A stretch of DNA of 64,000 nucleotides from Laburnicola sp. R22_1 (GCA_014281115.1 JACONQ010000003.1:3410001-3474000); one strand, 5' to 3'. Counted from the stretch's first letter, positions 42,627 through 55,526 are shown. Translations and numbers: made by a program. Notes: generated by a model not told the origin, from the letters alone.

Positions 42627-43730
42627 ATGTCCCCCGCCCCCTTCACCTTCCACGGCTGGATCGGCCACGACAAGCGCGCCGCGCAGGGAACCCTCCGCTG
42701 GGAACCCTTCACACCGAAACCGTTCTTAGAAACCGACATCGACATCAAAATCACACACTGCGGCATCTGCGGCACCGACATCCACACGCTCCGTTCCGGC
42801 TGGAACTCCACGCACTACCCCATCTGCGTCGGCCACGAGGTCGTCGGGCACGTCACGCGCACGGGCTCGTCGGCCGCGGCGCAGCGCTTCCGCGTGGGGG
42901 ACCGCGTGGGCGTCGGCGCGCAGGCGGGCAGCTGTCTACGGGACGAGTGCGACGAGTGCGCGGGCGGCATGGAGCAGCATTGCGGCCGGGCGTTTGTGGG
43001 CACGTATAATGGGCTGTATAAAGAGCTGGGGTACTGGAGTATGGGCGGGTATGCGGACTACATGCGCGTGGGTGCGCACTTTGCCATCCGGATTCCGGAT
43101 GCGTTGACGAGCGCCGACGCGGCGCCCATGTTGTGCGGGGGGATTACGGTGTTTGCGCCGCTTGTGAAGAATGGGGCTGGGCCTGGGGTGAGGGTTGGGA
43201 TTGTGGGGTTGGGCGGGTTGGGCCATTTTGGGGTGCTTTTTGCCAAGGCGTTGGGGTGCGAGAGGGTGGTTGCCATTAGTAGAAGGAGGAATAAGGTGGA
43301 GGATGCGGTGGCTATGGGGGCGGATGACTATATTGCTACGAGTGAGGATGAGAAGTGGGGGAGGAGGTATTCGAGGTCGCTGGATCTTATTATTTCGACG
43401 GTGTCGTCGCCAGATATGCCGCTGGCGGGGTATCTGCGGCTGCTGCGTACGAATGGGCAGTTCATCCAGGTGGGGGCGCCTGAGGATAATCTGCCTGCTA
43501 TTGCGGCGTTTGCGTTGATTGCGAAAGGGTGCAAGGTTGGGGGGAGTCAGATTGGGAGTCCGAAGGAGATTGAGGATATGTTGGCGTTTGCGGCGGAGAA
43601 GGGGGTTAAGCCTTGGGTGCAGCAGAGGCCGATGAAGGAGGCGAATCAGGCGGTTGTGGATATGGAGGATGGGAAGGCGAGGTATAGATATGTGCTTGTT
43701 AATTCGGAAGAGGAGCAGTCCAAGTTATGA
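42627..43730 (+). CDS. Zinc-dependent alcohol dehydrogenase, cinnamyl-alcohol dehydrogenase/ADH6 type
   Basis: A 367-residue single-exon protein starts at ATG 42627 (accATGt). Catalytic zinc ligands are visible as C45 in HCGICGTDIH and H70 in the GHEVVGHV motif. The structural-zinc loop carries four Cys (GSCLRDECDECAGGMEQHC). The Rossmann fold shows GIVGLGGLGHFGVLFAKALG, and SRRRNK follows the second strand, suggesting NADP(H) preference (inference). The layout matches the NADPH-dependent cinnamyl-alcohol dehydrogenase branch (yeast Adh6/Adh7), which reduces aliphatic and aromatic aldehydes in the cytosol. Codon use shifts markedly along the gene from C-ending to G/T-ending codons, without loss of frame. 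No linked pathway is seen. Confidence 0.93.
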   Translation: MSPAPFTFHGWIGHDKRAAQGTLRWEPFTPKPFLETDIDIKITHCGICGTDIHTLRSGWNSTHYPICVGHEVVGHVTRTGSSAAAQRFRVGDRVGVGAQAGSCLRDECDECAGGMEQHCGRAFVGTYNGLYKELGYWSMGGYADYMRVGAHFAIRIPDALTSADAAPMLCGGITVFAPLVKNGAGPGVRVGIVGLGGLGHFGVLFAKALGCERVVAISRRRNKVEDAVAMGADDYIATSEDEKWGRRYSRSLDLIISTVSSPDMPLAGYLRLLRTNGQFIQVGAPEDNLPAIAAFALIAKGCKVGGSQIGSPKEIEDMLAFAAEKGVKPWVQQRPMKEANQAVVDMEDGKARYRYVLVNSEEEQSKL

Positions 43731-44839
43731 GGAGATGGTAGATTTTTGGGAATTGAAGAATTTGAACACATGACAAGATATCTACACCTCTGAATAGTAT
43801 CACGGCGAGGAGTGACCAACAATCAGCTTGTTATATTTAAACAAAAAGAAGTAGTGCAGGGGCCGCTCATGTAAGCTCTTCTCTGTACATAATAATCATG
43901 TATATGTATATAATAATCCCTACAATGTCCCCCAACGATCCACCTTCCCCCAACTCCACCCCTCCACCCAAGATACCACCCCTCCTCTAAACACCCCCAC
44001 ATGCACAACCCCTCCCCACCTTCCTTCATCACCCTCTTCCGACAACACCCACTAAACGTGCTCTAAGCCTCGGGGGAGGAGGAGGGGGATGGGTAAGTGG
44101 GGGAGAGTTGAGTTTGGTGATTGAGTTTGAGTTTGAGTTTAGGGGTTGAGTTGAATTTCGTGGTTGGGTTGAGTTTGGTGGTTGAAGTTGAGCTTGGTGG
44201 TTGAGCTTGAGCTTAGTGGTTAGGTTGAGCTTGGTGGTTGAAGTTGAGGTTAAGTTTGAGTTTAGGGGTTGAGTTGAGTTTCGTGGTTGGGTTGAGTTTG
44301 GTGGTGGAGGTTGAAGTTGAAGTTGAAATTGAAGTTGAGGGCAGTAGTTGCGGTTGAGGTCGAGGCTGAGGTTGCGTTTGGTGGTCAAGGTTGGTGGCCG
44401 AGGCCGTCTAGTAACCACCCGAAAGAAACCTGCCAAACAAACGGCCACTGCCCATAGCCTTGCGTACCCGCAATGCAGCGCCCACTCGAACCCAACTTGC
44501 GCCCACTTACAATCATAGGTAAACCAAGCTTCAAAGAGAAATGCTGATAGCATTGCAGTTACCACAAAGTTACACCGCGTAAATTCCGCAAAAGATAAGA
44601 AACCTTTTGCAGGGAAAGAAAGAGTACACTAATTCCAAAACTCCTCCACATGCGAACGGGGCGTCCGTGTCGATTTGCCAACCCGAACGCTATACAGACC
44701 AACAGGTACTCCGAAATTGCTCATTTACCTCCAACGTCTTCATCGCACGCTCTCCCACAAAGGGGTATCAAGTCACCTCCACCAGCTATTTCGTTTGTAT
44801 TCTCTTCTGGCTGCAGGTTTTGGCCATCAGATTAGTGGC
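43731..44839. other. Convergent intergenic region
   Basis: This lies between the 3' ends of the alcohol dehydrogenase and the carbamoyl-phosphate synthase genes. It includes a C/T-rich stretch and a minisatellite (see the repeat entry). No gene is supported; the long minus-strand frame across the repeat is a by-product of its composition. Confidence 0.5.
44099..44390 (+). repeat. Degenerate GTTGAG/TTTGG minisatellite
   Basis: About 290 bases consist of variants of GTTGAGTTTGGTGGTTGAG and GTTGAAGTTGAG, plus-strand G/T-rich and minus-strand C/A-rich. The units vary in length, so it is an imperfect, locally amplified repeat. Confidence 0.85.
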
Positions 44840-47800
44840 TTACAAAGGTCGGCCACCAACGAACTCGCTCCACGATCGGACTTCACTTGGGATGCCCTCC
44901 TTTCTGGGCAGCTTCTCGCTCATGCACTGGGAGAAGAGAACAGCGGTCTGGCAAGTATTAGCTTTTCAAATTCAAATGAAAGTGTAGTGTGTGCACTCAC
45001 CTTCGGCTCCATGAACAACGGCACACCAAAGTCGACCGCATTCCTCCTCATCACGTAGTCTTCATCGACCAATGAGCTGGCCCTGTACTTGGCCAGGTTG
45101 AACACACCCCGGATATCGTACTTTGCGAACACTTCACGGAGCGCCCGTTTGTCCTCTTTGGGGAACTCAATAACTTCCACCGAGAGGCCTTCAACACTGC
45201 TCTCAAGCAGCTGCTTGACGTCTTGGTTAGCGGCATAAAACTTGTAGCCTAGTGGGTTGATGTATTTTGCGACCTGGACGAGGTAGCCGGATTCGACGTC
45301 ACCGCCGAACAACAGACCCTCACCCGGCTGGGGGAGGCGGAAGTTCATGGTCGACTGAACGGACGTCCAGTAAGCCTCGATAAGGTCCTTTCCGAAGCAA
45401 GCCATTTCTCCAGTGGACGCCATCTCGACGCCCAGGAAGGGATCGGCACCAGCCAGCCTGGTCCACGAAAACTGAGGTACCTTCGTGGCGACGTAATCAC
45501 GTTCGACAGCCATCAGGTTGACGGGCTCAGGGACTTCACGGCCCACGAGAGCCTTCGTAGCCACATCAATGAAGTTCGTTCCGAGGACCTTGCTGACGAA
45601 GGGGAATGATCGAGAAGCACGAAGATTGCACTCAATGACTTTGAGGTTGGGCTCCTGTCCTTCAACTTCCTGTTTTATAATCTGCATGTTGAAGGGCCCT
45701 GTGATGTTCCATGCCTTGGCAACCTTGTCTGCGATTTCCTTTACACGCTGCTTGATACTGTTATCAAGGTGAACCGGGGGAAGGATCAGCGTTGCATCAC
45801 CGGAGTGAACACCTGCGTTTTCGACGTGCTCACTGACAGCATGGACAAGCACTTTGCCATTGGAAGCAACAGCATCGCAGTCAATCTCCTGAGCACCATC
45901 GATGTACTGTGTGATGACGACTGGATGATCAGGGGAGACATCAGAAGCCGCAGTCAGCTTCTCTCGCAGCTCGGCTTCGCTGCGGATAACGGTCATGGCG
46001 GCACCGGAAAGGACGTAGGAGGGACGAACGAGCACCGGGTATCCGACAGAGTCGACGAATCTCCTCGCCTCTTCGTACGATGTAAGCTCCTTCCATGCAG
46101 GCTGATCCACTCCTATAGAGTCCAGGATAGACGAGAATTTGTGACGGTCCTCAGCCTTGTCGATATCAGCAGGGTCAGTTCCTAGGATCTTTGCTTTTCC
46201 ACTCTCTTGGAGCTTCAGCGCAATGTTCTGGGGGAGTTGGCCTCCGACTGAGACGACAACTCCACTGGCGGTTTCTAATTCGTAGATATCCATTACACGC
46301 TCGTAGCTGAGCTCTTCGAAGTACAACTTGTCGGCGACATCGAAATCAGTGCTGTAGGTTTCTGGCTGTGAAGAAGTCAGTAAAGTTCACATAGAAGGAC
46401 AGTACCTAGGCTTAGCTAGTTGATACAGGAGCGGCCACTAGTTTTTGTACACTGTGTTACCTTAGGGTAAGTAATGCACAGGTGAACTGCACAGAAACTG
46501 ATGGTCTTTGGCGCTGGTGGAGGTAGATACAGCCAGGTCGTGCGCGGCTTTACTTACGTTGTAGTTGATCATGACCGTCTTCTTTCCGAGGCTGTTTAGT
46601 GAACGAGTAGCGTTGACTGCACACCAGTCGAACTCCACCGAGCTTCCAATACGGTAAACACCGCTTCCGAGAACGAGGATGCCATGATCGTCAAATTCAA
46701 TGTCGTGCGATGAGGCATTGTAGGTAGTGTACTAAAGATTGCGGTATATAGTCAGTGTATGTCAATTAAGTGGGGGAGGTACCGGTATGTCTCCGCCTAC
46801 AAGCCGAAGTCAATAGCCTGGAGATTGTACTGTGTATCCTAGGGTAGCCCAGTCCACAATCAAGTCTTCAAACTTTTGATTTAGTGCTCCAGCGAAAGGA
46901 AAAAATGTTTCCGCCATTATAAGCGAAGTGACATCCGCGTTGGACCCAGAGTTTACTCACAAGATAATTAGTATTACAGGGGTACTCTGCAGCCAGGGTA
47001 TCAATCTTCTTTACCCATGGCCTGATTCCGAAGCTCTTCCTGCGTGCTCGCACCTCATCTTCGGTGCTGTTCACGGCCTTGGCAATCTGCTTATCGGAGA
47101 AACCAAGCTTCTTAGCCTTGAGAATGATCTCTTTCTTCAAACCGAAGAGGCTGCCAATGTCCTCAAGCTCCTGCGTGCAATCTACAATGTTCTGCAGCTT
47201 GTACAAGAACCATTTGTCGATCTTTGTCAGATCGTGAATCTTGTCGACGGAGTAGCCTTCGCTGAACATCGCATGGCCAACAGCGAGCCATCGACGATCG
47301 GTGGGGTTTTTCAGTTCCTCATCGAGGCTCTCGCCGTACTTCTCCCCCTCGAAACCGAGGAACTTGGGGTCCACCTGTCGGCAGGCCTTCTGGAAGGATT
47401 CTTCGAAAGTGCGTCCGATGGCCATGACTTCACCAACGGACTTCATCGAACTGCCAATGTCTCTCTTGACGTTCTGGAATTTGCTGAGATCCCACCTAGG
47501 CATCTTGGTGACAATGTAGTCCAAGCTGGGTTCGAAGTTGGCAGTCGTCGTCTTGGTCACCGCATTCGGAAGCTCAGGCAGGGTGTGGCCAAGACCAATC
47601 TTCGCAGCAGTGTACGCCAGAGGATATCCGGTCGCTTTCGAGGCCAGAGCAGATGAACGCGATAGACGGGCATTAACCTCAATGACTCTGTAGTCCAAAC
47701 CGTCAGGCTGAAGACAGTACTGAACGTTGCATTCGCCCACAACACCCAAATGACGCACAATCTTGATGGACGCAGACCGAAGCATGTGGTACTCCTCGTC

Positions 47801-48874
47801 ACTGAATGTTTGACTTGGAGACACGACAATACTGTCACCGGTGTGTACTCCTAGTGGGTCAAAGTTTTCCATGTTGCAGACGGTGATGCAGTTGTCTGCT
47901 GCATCTCGGACGACCTCATATTCTGCCTCTTTCCAGCCCTTGAGCGACTTTTCGACCAAGATTTGGGGTGACAGAGAAAGCGAACGAGCAGACAAGTTCC
48001 TCAGCTCCTCTGCATTGTTGGCAAAGCCAGAGCCAAGACCACCAAGCGCGTACGCTGCACGAACGATGATGGGGTATCCGACTTTCTCGGCAGCGTCGAG
48101 AGCTTCGTCGATCGAGGAGACGGCGATGGATTTGGCGATGGGAATGTCAATCTCGTCCAGGGCACGTGCAAACAGATCACGGTCCTCGCTGGTCTCAAGA
48201 GTCTTGATGCTCGTTCCGAGAACTTTGACGCCGTACTTGTCAAAGAGGCCCTTCTTGTTCATTTGCACGCCCAGATTCAGAGCAGTCTGGCCGCCGAAGC
48301 TGAGGAAGATTCCGTCTGGCTTCTCCTTTTGGATTACGTATTCGACATATTCGGGGGTGACGGGCAGGTAGTAGATTTCATCGGCGAGCGCGTGCGAGGT
48401 TTGGATGGTCGCAATGTTGGGATTGACAAGCACAGAATGGACGCCAGCTTCCTTGAGGGCCTTCAGCGCTTGCGAGCCTTGGAAACAATCAGCATTCACC
48501 GAGTAGGCTTGAGGAAATATCTAGTTCGTACCAGAGTAGTCAAACTCTCCCGCCTGGCCAATGCTGAGACCACCACTTCCAATGACTAGGACTTTCTTGA
48601 CGTCCACTAGATCGCGAGCGGCAGCGATTGCGCCGCTGCTCAGATACGCCTGCGCGTTGGGGGCCTCCTGGGTCTGGTTCCATGTCTGCGAAACCTTGGT
48701 GAAGGCTCGCAGCTGTCGGAATGCGCTCGTTGAGTCATGGCCGGTGTTGTTGCGGGCAATCAGTGGCCGCGAAGCTCGCGAGACAAAAGAACGAGAGACT
48801 GCCGGGGAGTTCAGGGCGCGCAATTGGCCTGAGAGCGCGGGTGCGCGACGTGCCAGACGCCCGCAGAGAGCCAT
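44840..48874 (-). CDS. CPA2: Carbamoyl-phosphate synthase, arginine-specific, large subunit (probably mitochondrial)
   Basis: Minus-strand exons: 48874-48532, 48477-46961, 46731-46558, 46365-45001, 44947-44840 (1168 residues), with GT-AG introns of 53-229 bases. The first exon gives a basic, Ser/Arg-rich leader ([20 protein letters not shown]) fitting a mitochondrial presequence, then [20 protein letters not shown], the start of the first ATP-grasp half. The second exon contains [18 protein letters not shown] ATP-grasp and CPSase signature ([20 protein letters not shown]) and the oligomerisation region. The fourth holds the second ATP-grasp half ([32 protein letters not shown]), and the C-terminus is the MGS-like allosteric domain. 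The last exon adds [18 protein letters not shown] and ends FVGGRPL. With the glutaminase subunit (not in the window) it makes carbamoyl phosphate for arginine from glutamine, bicarbonate and two ATP. No ATCase or glutaminase domain is fused, which separates it from the pyrimidine enzyme. Confidence 0.95.
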
Positions 48875-49681
48875 GGCGGCGGTCAAGCACGAGTGGAGCT
48901 TGGAGCTCTATTGAGGGCGCGCGGGAGGTACAAAGAGACAGCGGGTGCGCGTGCAGCAGGCTGTTCCAGGGCCACAGGGTGCAATTGGGGGTCGCTGGCG
49001 CTCGAGCTCGGCCGTGAGGAGTCAGAAGTGCTCTCTTCGAGAAATTTATTTGCGGGGACGATGAAGCTATCGCGCCAGATGCTGTGATTCGCTGGAGGGC
49101 GCCAATGCGGGCCGATGGCGCGTCGGCTCCGATAAGCATCTCAGAGCTCTCCAAGCCGGTCAAGTCGGCGACGAGGCCGATTGCAGTATTGTTTCATGCA
49201 GTGTTCAAGAGGAATTTTCGAAAGGATTAAGATTACACACGGGGCATCATAACCTGTCGTCACGAGAAGCAGCAAACATTCCCGCGCTATGCTTGGGAGC
49301 TCGGAGCCTCAGCCAAACTTCAAAAGTACGCCCGACGATCGGAGCCGGTCCGAGATGGATCAAATGATTCTGAGCGCTGCCTAAGCTATCGATGCGCTGC
49401 ACAAGACCAGAGCATAGTCAGAGTCTCATGCCAGATTGCACGCCGCTCCAGCTAGGAATATGTCCCTCACGAACCGCGTGCTAACCTCATGCTTCGACTC
49501 ATCAAACGGCGCAATAGCACCCAGCCAGCCAAGCCACCGGTAGCGCTTCTGCATGGTGCATGCAGCCAGATCCGCTGTTCTCTAGCCAATATCGCCAGTG
49601 GATGGTGCTCGACTCCATCAGAGGCTTGCATTCGGCGAGAGATGCTCCTGCTTGTCCCATCAAGTATCCCCTACCGCTGGT
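48875..49681. other. Promoter region of the carbamoyl-phosphate synthase gene; no gene seen
   Basis: It lies between the CPS start and the 3' end of the Lcl3-type gene. TGAGTCA-type or clear uORF signals were not identified with confidence. Confidence 0.45.
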
Positions 49682-50568
49682 TCATCCTGCCTTCTTCTGC
49701 TTCTCAGCCGCTGCATGTCGCGCCTTGTATTCTCTCGGGCTCTCTGCCTTCTTTACAGTCTCGCCGCGCAACCGTCCCAGCAGATTTGGCTTTGCCCACA
49801 TGCCGACCTGCTGCTGCATGGCTTTCTCTTGGGCGTCGCGGTACTTTTGTTCAAACTTCCCGAATTCAGACCCTGTCTTTGCTTCATATACAGTCGCCAG
49901 TCCGTTTCTCAGCATCTCCAAGCCCACGTCTTTTTTGCGGAACCATCTGCGCACAGTGACCTGAGCCACAACCCTGTCGTACTGATCGCGCCTGTAAATG
50001 TACGTTCGAACACGCCGTTTGTGAATATATGCCGTAAGCCAGTCAAAGGCCTCCTTAGAGAATGGCTGGGCTTCTCGGCCCCAATGTGCCAGCTCGGGGG
50101 CATCGACTCCAGCAAGCCGAACATGTATCTGCAACCAAGTCAGCGTGAGTCGCAGCGGGCAAGGAACAAGTGGAACGTTGCGATGCTCCAACGCACAGTG
50201 TTGTTCAGTAGTCCATCTCGCGTGGTTGGCACCTTCTTCCACGGCAGCCATCCCCACCCAGCTATCCTCCCACCCGGCGTATGGAACAACCTGAAGTTGT
50301 CGGCATCGCCGACACTGGTCACCTGGCCAAATAAGCTTCGACGACGAAAATAATCGGGCTTGATGTGATTGACGCTCGGTATGCGGCGCAAGTAGGATTT
50401 GTAGAAGCGCAGGAGCGCTACCGTGGCGGCTGTGCATACAAGAGAGGTGCCGAGGGTCCCAGGATCAGTGATGGTGGATGACCAGTCCTCTGTCTTGAGC
50501 CGTTCAAGCCGAGCCGAAAAACTGGTCTTCTCCCCGTCATCTTCGTCGCCCGACCAGGGCCATCGCAT
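49682..50568 (-). CDS. LCL3: Lcl3-type membrane-anchored staphylococcal-nuclease-like endonuclease
   Basis: Minus-strand exons: 50568-50197 and 50128-49682 (272 residues), intron 67 bases with GTGCGT donor. The chosen start gives [20 protein letters not shown], the usual opening of Lcl3; the frame upstream lacks another ATG. A membrane span lies at about residues 48-65 ([18 protein letters not shown]). The SNase-like domain follows: [16 protein letters not shown] with [14 protein letters not shown], then [20 protein letters not shown], where R and D of the RLAGVDAPE motif are catalytic/Ca-binding positions, [10 protein letters not shown] and [15 protein letters not shown]. The basic tail is [16 protein letters not shown]. 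Yeast Lcl3 is a mitochondrion-associated, membrane-bound protein of uncertain role (family knowledge). Confidence 0.93.
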
Positions 50569-52092
50569 CGTTGGTCTTGCGAGAGGCTGTGTTGTTGTGG
50601 GGATGTTTTGTTTGTCGGCAACCGGAGGGCTCGTTCCGGGCAAGCTTCAGCTCCGCAATTGCCACGTGATTACGAGTCCTGGAGCCCTGGAGCCCTGGAG
50701 TCCGTGTCCTCGAGAAACCCTGGTCCGAGCGCTGTTGCAACATGAGAGCCTTGGACACGTCACATACCGGTAGTCAAGACATAAGTGCTATCAACCAAGG
50801 ATTAACATGATGGATTATTGTGTAGTTTTGTTTTGTTTTGGAGCGAACAAAGTCGTATGCATTACTAGTCCAATTACTTCCACGCGCAAAAGATGCCGTG
50901 ATACTCCGCCTTTATACTCGTTTGACAACATTTGAATAACGTCCCGATGCCAATTTAGGTAAACCGACGAGGCCATAAGCGCAGGATTGCGCGTTTCAGC
51001 GCCTATTACTAGCAGTTGTCCAACATTGTCCAACCTATATCCTAAACTGCATGTGATACATCATACGGTGACGCCGCGATAGGGCTTCGAGCCATAGCAT
51101 GCATTGTACCCTCTTTCAGAGAAGACAGATGTATCTTTATTGGGGTTTCAATATCCGAGACGTTGTTGAAGAAGTTCGGCGTGTGGCTGGTCGAGCTAGG
51201 ATTTGCCAGGGATGCATCCTTCGAGACGCTATTCTGTCAAGCTGTTTCCCGCAATCGTAATGTCTGTACAGATATATTCCATTGAGGGCGTTGGCATAAG
51301 CACAGTAAAGCGTCTTCCGTTGATCGATGTGTAAATACGTCAAGGTACTAGGTAGATACTGTGCCAATGTTAGCTTGAGACTTCCTATACTGCGGAACTG
51401 TAAGATACCTATCAGAGGTATATTTTACCTATACATGCTAGATCAATAGAGAACGGAACATGGTGTAGCTCTGGATATATGTCGCAGCCAATGCGTCCAC
51501 TGCTCATCGATATGGAAGAACCGAACTGGCCTTGTGTCGGGTCATGAACAACGTCGGCTACAGAGGTATCTTGTTCGAATAGTTCCTTTATCTGGGGACC
51601 TCTTCGAGCGCTCGTTTTCCGGTCATCCGACCTGGATGCGCGGTATGACTTGTTTTGAGGCGGGGCAACCGGTTGGTGAGCGAGCGACTGCGGGTTCGTG
51701 GCGGCCGCGATACATCATCTACCAGAGATACGACGAACTCAACACTGTTCTGGACAGCCCAGCAAAGGGTGGGAATGACCTCGATGAGAGCGCGACGGTC
51801 AGCGGATGTGCAGATGAAGGTGGCACTGGAAGGCTGATGGCGCAGGGATGGCATGGACGAGCGCATTAGCGCGCGACCTCGAACCTCAGTCGATTCTTGA
51901 GGGGCCACGACGATTGCTTGACCACCGACCGACCACTCATCTCTCACAGAGCGAACATTCCTATGCCTGCATCAGCTGCACGGCATCAGGACCTATTTCT
52001 CACTTCTCAACAACACTTTTGTGGATGATTCATTCTTTCCCTCTAGTCCAGTAGTGGCCACTATCTACTCTCATGCCGTTCCTCCAGCCACC
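50569..52092. other. Divergent promoter region between LCL3 and the LSD1-type gene
   Basis: About 1.5 kb with no supported gene. Several ORFs here lack motifs. Part of the leader of the LSD1-type gene (about 51930-52092) is pyrimidine-rich. A frame open from GTG 52021 precedes ATG 52093 but has no ATG. Confidence 0.45.
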
Positions 52093-55000
52093 ATGTACTC
52101 GTCGCTCGCCACCATGACCGATCCAGACGGGCTGAACGAAAGTCACTATCTCTTCGGTGATGCGCATCACGGCCTGTTCCCGATGCCGCTGGGCCATGAT
52201 GCTGTGAAGGGTGAAAGCTCTACCATCTTGCCGGCGGCGCTTGATAACATGCACTATACCCCATCCACGTCGTCGTCCGTGCACTATGGGGATACTTATG
52301 ATATGTCAGAATTAAACGGAGGCCACATGAGCAGTAGAGACGAACGCGACAGTTCAGCATCAAGCGGTTATATCAATGGCCACGCTTATGATGGCAGCCA
52401 CGCTCCTTCTTCGCAGCTCCGTCAACCCCCTCATCCGCTCCGAACATCAGAAACGAGCGACAGTCGGATCGAATTTCATCAAGGAAATTTCATAAAAGCG
52501 AATGTAAACCATTCACACACAACGACGGCCACTCGCGCCATCACTCCGAGCGCGTTCACAGAAAAACACTCGAAAATTACTTTAAATAGTCCCTTGCCAA
52601 TGGCGCGCACTCCTCAACCCCTAAACGGCACGCCCCAAGCCTCCTCGACACCTGAGCTACCTCCTTCCCAGGAACATGACAGCATGCACCGGTCGAGAAA
52701 TGCGAGTCCAGGCAAAGGCAAATCCTCCGACTTCAAGGCAAACACTTCCATACCTGCAGAACTTTCTTGGCAAGAATTTGCAAGGCAATGCATACTAGCG
52801 GCAGAAAGTTCAAGACTTAATCCCTTCGCTTTACACCCAGAAGAATACAAGCTCCTGCGTAACCATGTCACCCACACCCAGGTCACCATCTACCTCAACA
52901 TCCGCAATGCCATACTCCGGCTCTGGACTAGGAACCCGCTAGTATACGTGAGCTTGGAAGAGGCCGCCGGGTGTGCAAGAGACAAGCGGTACTTCAACCT
53001 GGCGAAAGTCTCATACTCATGGCTCATGAGAAATGGCTATATCAATTTTGGGTGTGTGGAAGTACCGAATACCGCGGCCACAATACCGAACACAAAGATC
53101 GCGCGAGGAACAAGGCGGACAGTCATCGTGGTGGGAGCTGGCATGTCTGGTCTGGGATGCGCGCGGCATCTGGAAGGCTTGTTCGCTCAGCTTGGAGACA
53201 TGTGGGTCAACGAAGGAGAGAGACCTCCAAAAATCATCGTGCTAGAAGGCCGACCTCGAATTGGAGGGCGAGTATATTCGCACCCCTTTCTCGACCAGAA
53301 TGGATCTACTCTCCCGCCAGGGCATCGTTGTACTGCTGAGATGGGTGCGCAGATCGTCACCGGTTTCGAACATGGCAATCCATTGAACGCTATAATACGC
53401 GGCCAATTAGGTATACCATACCACGGCCTGCGAGACAACACGATACTGTACGACTATGATGGCACAGTAGTCGAGAAGAGCCAGGATGTGCTCGTGGAGA
53501 AACTGTACAATGATGTTCTCGAACGCGCGAGCGTATATCGAAACAAACCCGCGACGTTTCGCACGGTCGAGGGTGACCGAAACCTGATGCTGTTCGGACG
53601 CGAGCCGAGCGATAGCGGTGGAGCGACTATCGCCGAGCTGGAACAATCACAGGCGCCTTTGCCTGCGAACGCGACCACTACGGCATCCACAACGGAAGAA
53701 ATGCCGTCGACCGGAGTGGAAAAGCTAGCTGGTCGAGCATACCAGCTTACCGCAGGATTCAACCCAAACATATCAGCCACACAATCGCTTCAGAACATGG
53801 GCTGGGGCCTAAAGGCCGGTGCCCCTTTCCTCCAGTCTCTTCAGCTAGACCCTGTTGCCAAAGCGTCGACATACCCAACACTTGGCCAGATCATGGATGA
53901 GGGTATCAAACAGTATCAGAATGTTCTTGATTTACGACCGAGAGACCTTCGCCTCTTGAATTGGCACCATGCCAATCTCGAGTACGCGAATGCATCGAGC
54001 GTTAACCAATTAAGTCTTAGCGGTTGGGACCAGGATATCGGTAACGAATTCGAAGGCCGACACACTGAGATCATCGGCGGATACCAACAGGTGCCACGCG
54101 GACTTTGGCAATGCCCCAATAAGCTAGATGTTCGTTTCAAGACGGTAGTCAAATCCGTCCACTACAACGTCGGTGAGCGGGGAATTGGCAGAGCCGTAAA
54201 AGTTGAATGTACAAACGGTGAGGTGTTCGAGGCGGATCAACTCGTGTTGACGACTCCGCTTGGTGTTTTAAAATCCGGTTCTATCACATTCCAACCTCCA
54301 CTGCCTGAGTGGAAGCAAAATGTGATAGAACGCATGGGCTTCGGGCTACTCAACAAGGTATGTGAAGAAGAGACGAGATCAAAGGAGCTCTCTAACCCAG
54401 CACATAGGTGATTTTGGTTTACGAACAAGCTTTCTGGGAACCGGAACGCGACATGTTTGGCTTATTGAACGAAGCGGAACACCAGGCTAGTCTCAATCCA
54501 GAGGAATATGCACATCGGCGAGGCCGGTACTACCTTTTCTGGAACTGTATCAAGACGAGTGGGAAACCTACTCTTATTGCCCTCATGGCTGGAGAAGCGG
54601 CTCACTATGCGGAGGCAACATCCAACGATCAACTGGTCAAGGAAGTCACGGATCGTCTAGACAAGATGTTTGCGCCAAGTCACGTCCCTCTACCCACCGA
54701 AGCGATTGTCACACGATGGCGCAAAGATCCTTTGGCATGTGGCAGTTACTCGTACGTGGGACCACAGACACAAACAGGCGATTATGATGTTATGGCCAGA
54801 CCCCACGGTCCGCTGCACTTTGCCGGCGAGGCGACATGTGGAACACATCCTGCAACAGTGCATGGCGCCTACCTGTCCGGACTGCGCGCTGCTGCCGAGG
54901 TGGTAGAGTCGATGATAGGCCCTATCAAAGTGTCCAGTCCTCTCGTCGAGAAGAGAGTGAAACTAGAGCATGCTGCGAGTTACCCTACATCCACCCTGGA

Positions 55001-55526
55001 GGCGAAACGCAAAATTGAACCCGCAATCACCGAGACAGAGACCAAGAAGGAACAACTGATGCAAGATGAGGATTACGAAGCATCAATTATCGGCGAGATT
55101 CTCAGCCAGATTGGCGAGCGGCCGATCAAACCTGGACGTGCCGGGGTCAACCCCTTTCTACTGTACACCAAGGACTACTGGTACATCTGTAAGAAAGAGT
55201 GCGATGAGAAGAAGAGAGCTGCCACTGGAGATGCAAACGCAAAAGCGTCCAAGATGGAGATCCGCACTGCGCTTGGCCTCCGATGGCGAACGGACAGCGC
55301 CGAGATCAGGAAACCCTATCTTGAGCAGACACAGAACGCAAAGGACAATGCTGCAGCGTATGCAGCGACTTTTAATGGCCGGGTAGCCAAGTGGGATGAG
55401 GAGGCCGCGCGCATACGCAAAGAGTACATCCAGAAGCACCCTCCACCGGAGGGTAGCGAAGAGAGGTTACTGAACAGCCGCACCGCAATTGAGCTGGGTG
55501 TCGGCAAGCGGCTGCGGCGACTGTAA
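52093..55526 (+). CDS. LSD1: LSD1-type histone lysine demethylase: SWIRM, FAD amine oxidase and HMG box
   Basis: Exons: 52093-54357 and 54408-55526 (1127 residues); the 50-base intron has a GTATGT donor and phase 0. Residues about 225-325 form a SWIRM domain (SWQEFARQCILAAESSRLNP; YLNIRNAILRLWTRNP; YSWLMRNGYINFGC). The FAD-binding amine oxidase domain starts with TVIVVGAGMSGLGCARHLEG and IIVLEGRPRIGGRVYSHPF, includes LSLSGWDQDIGNEFEGRHTE and LVLTTPLGVLKSGSI, and ends with GPLHFAGEATCGTHPATVHG. The C-terminal HMG-box region lies at about 1000-1080 (GVNPFLLYTKDYWYICKKEC; WRTDSAEIRKPYLEQTQNAK). SWIRM-amine oxidase-HMG is the fungal LSD1 layout (e.g. KdmA in Aspergillus), which oxidatively demethylates mono- and dimethyl-lysine on histone H3 in the nucleus. 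The N-terminal 220 residues are Ser/Thr/His-rich and probably disordered. Confidence 0.94.

Noticed and set aside
44029..44565. 178-residue minus-strand ORF across the minisatellite
   Set aside because: Its sequence is Pro/Thr/Asn/Leu-rich repeat translation with no start context or domain, explained by the repeat composition.
44840..48874. Calling the carbamoyl-phosphate synthase the pyrimidine (ura) enzyme
   Set aside because: It has neither the glutaminase nor the aspartate transcarbamylase domain, and it has a mitochondrial-type leader.
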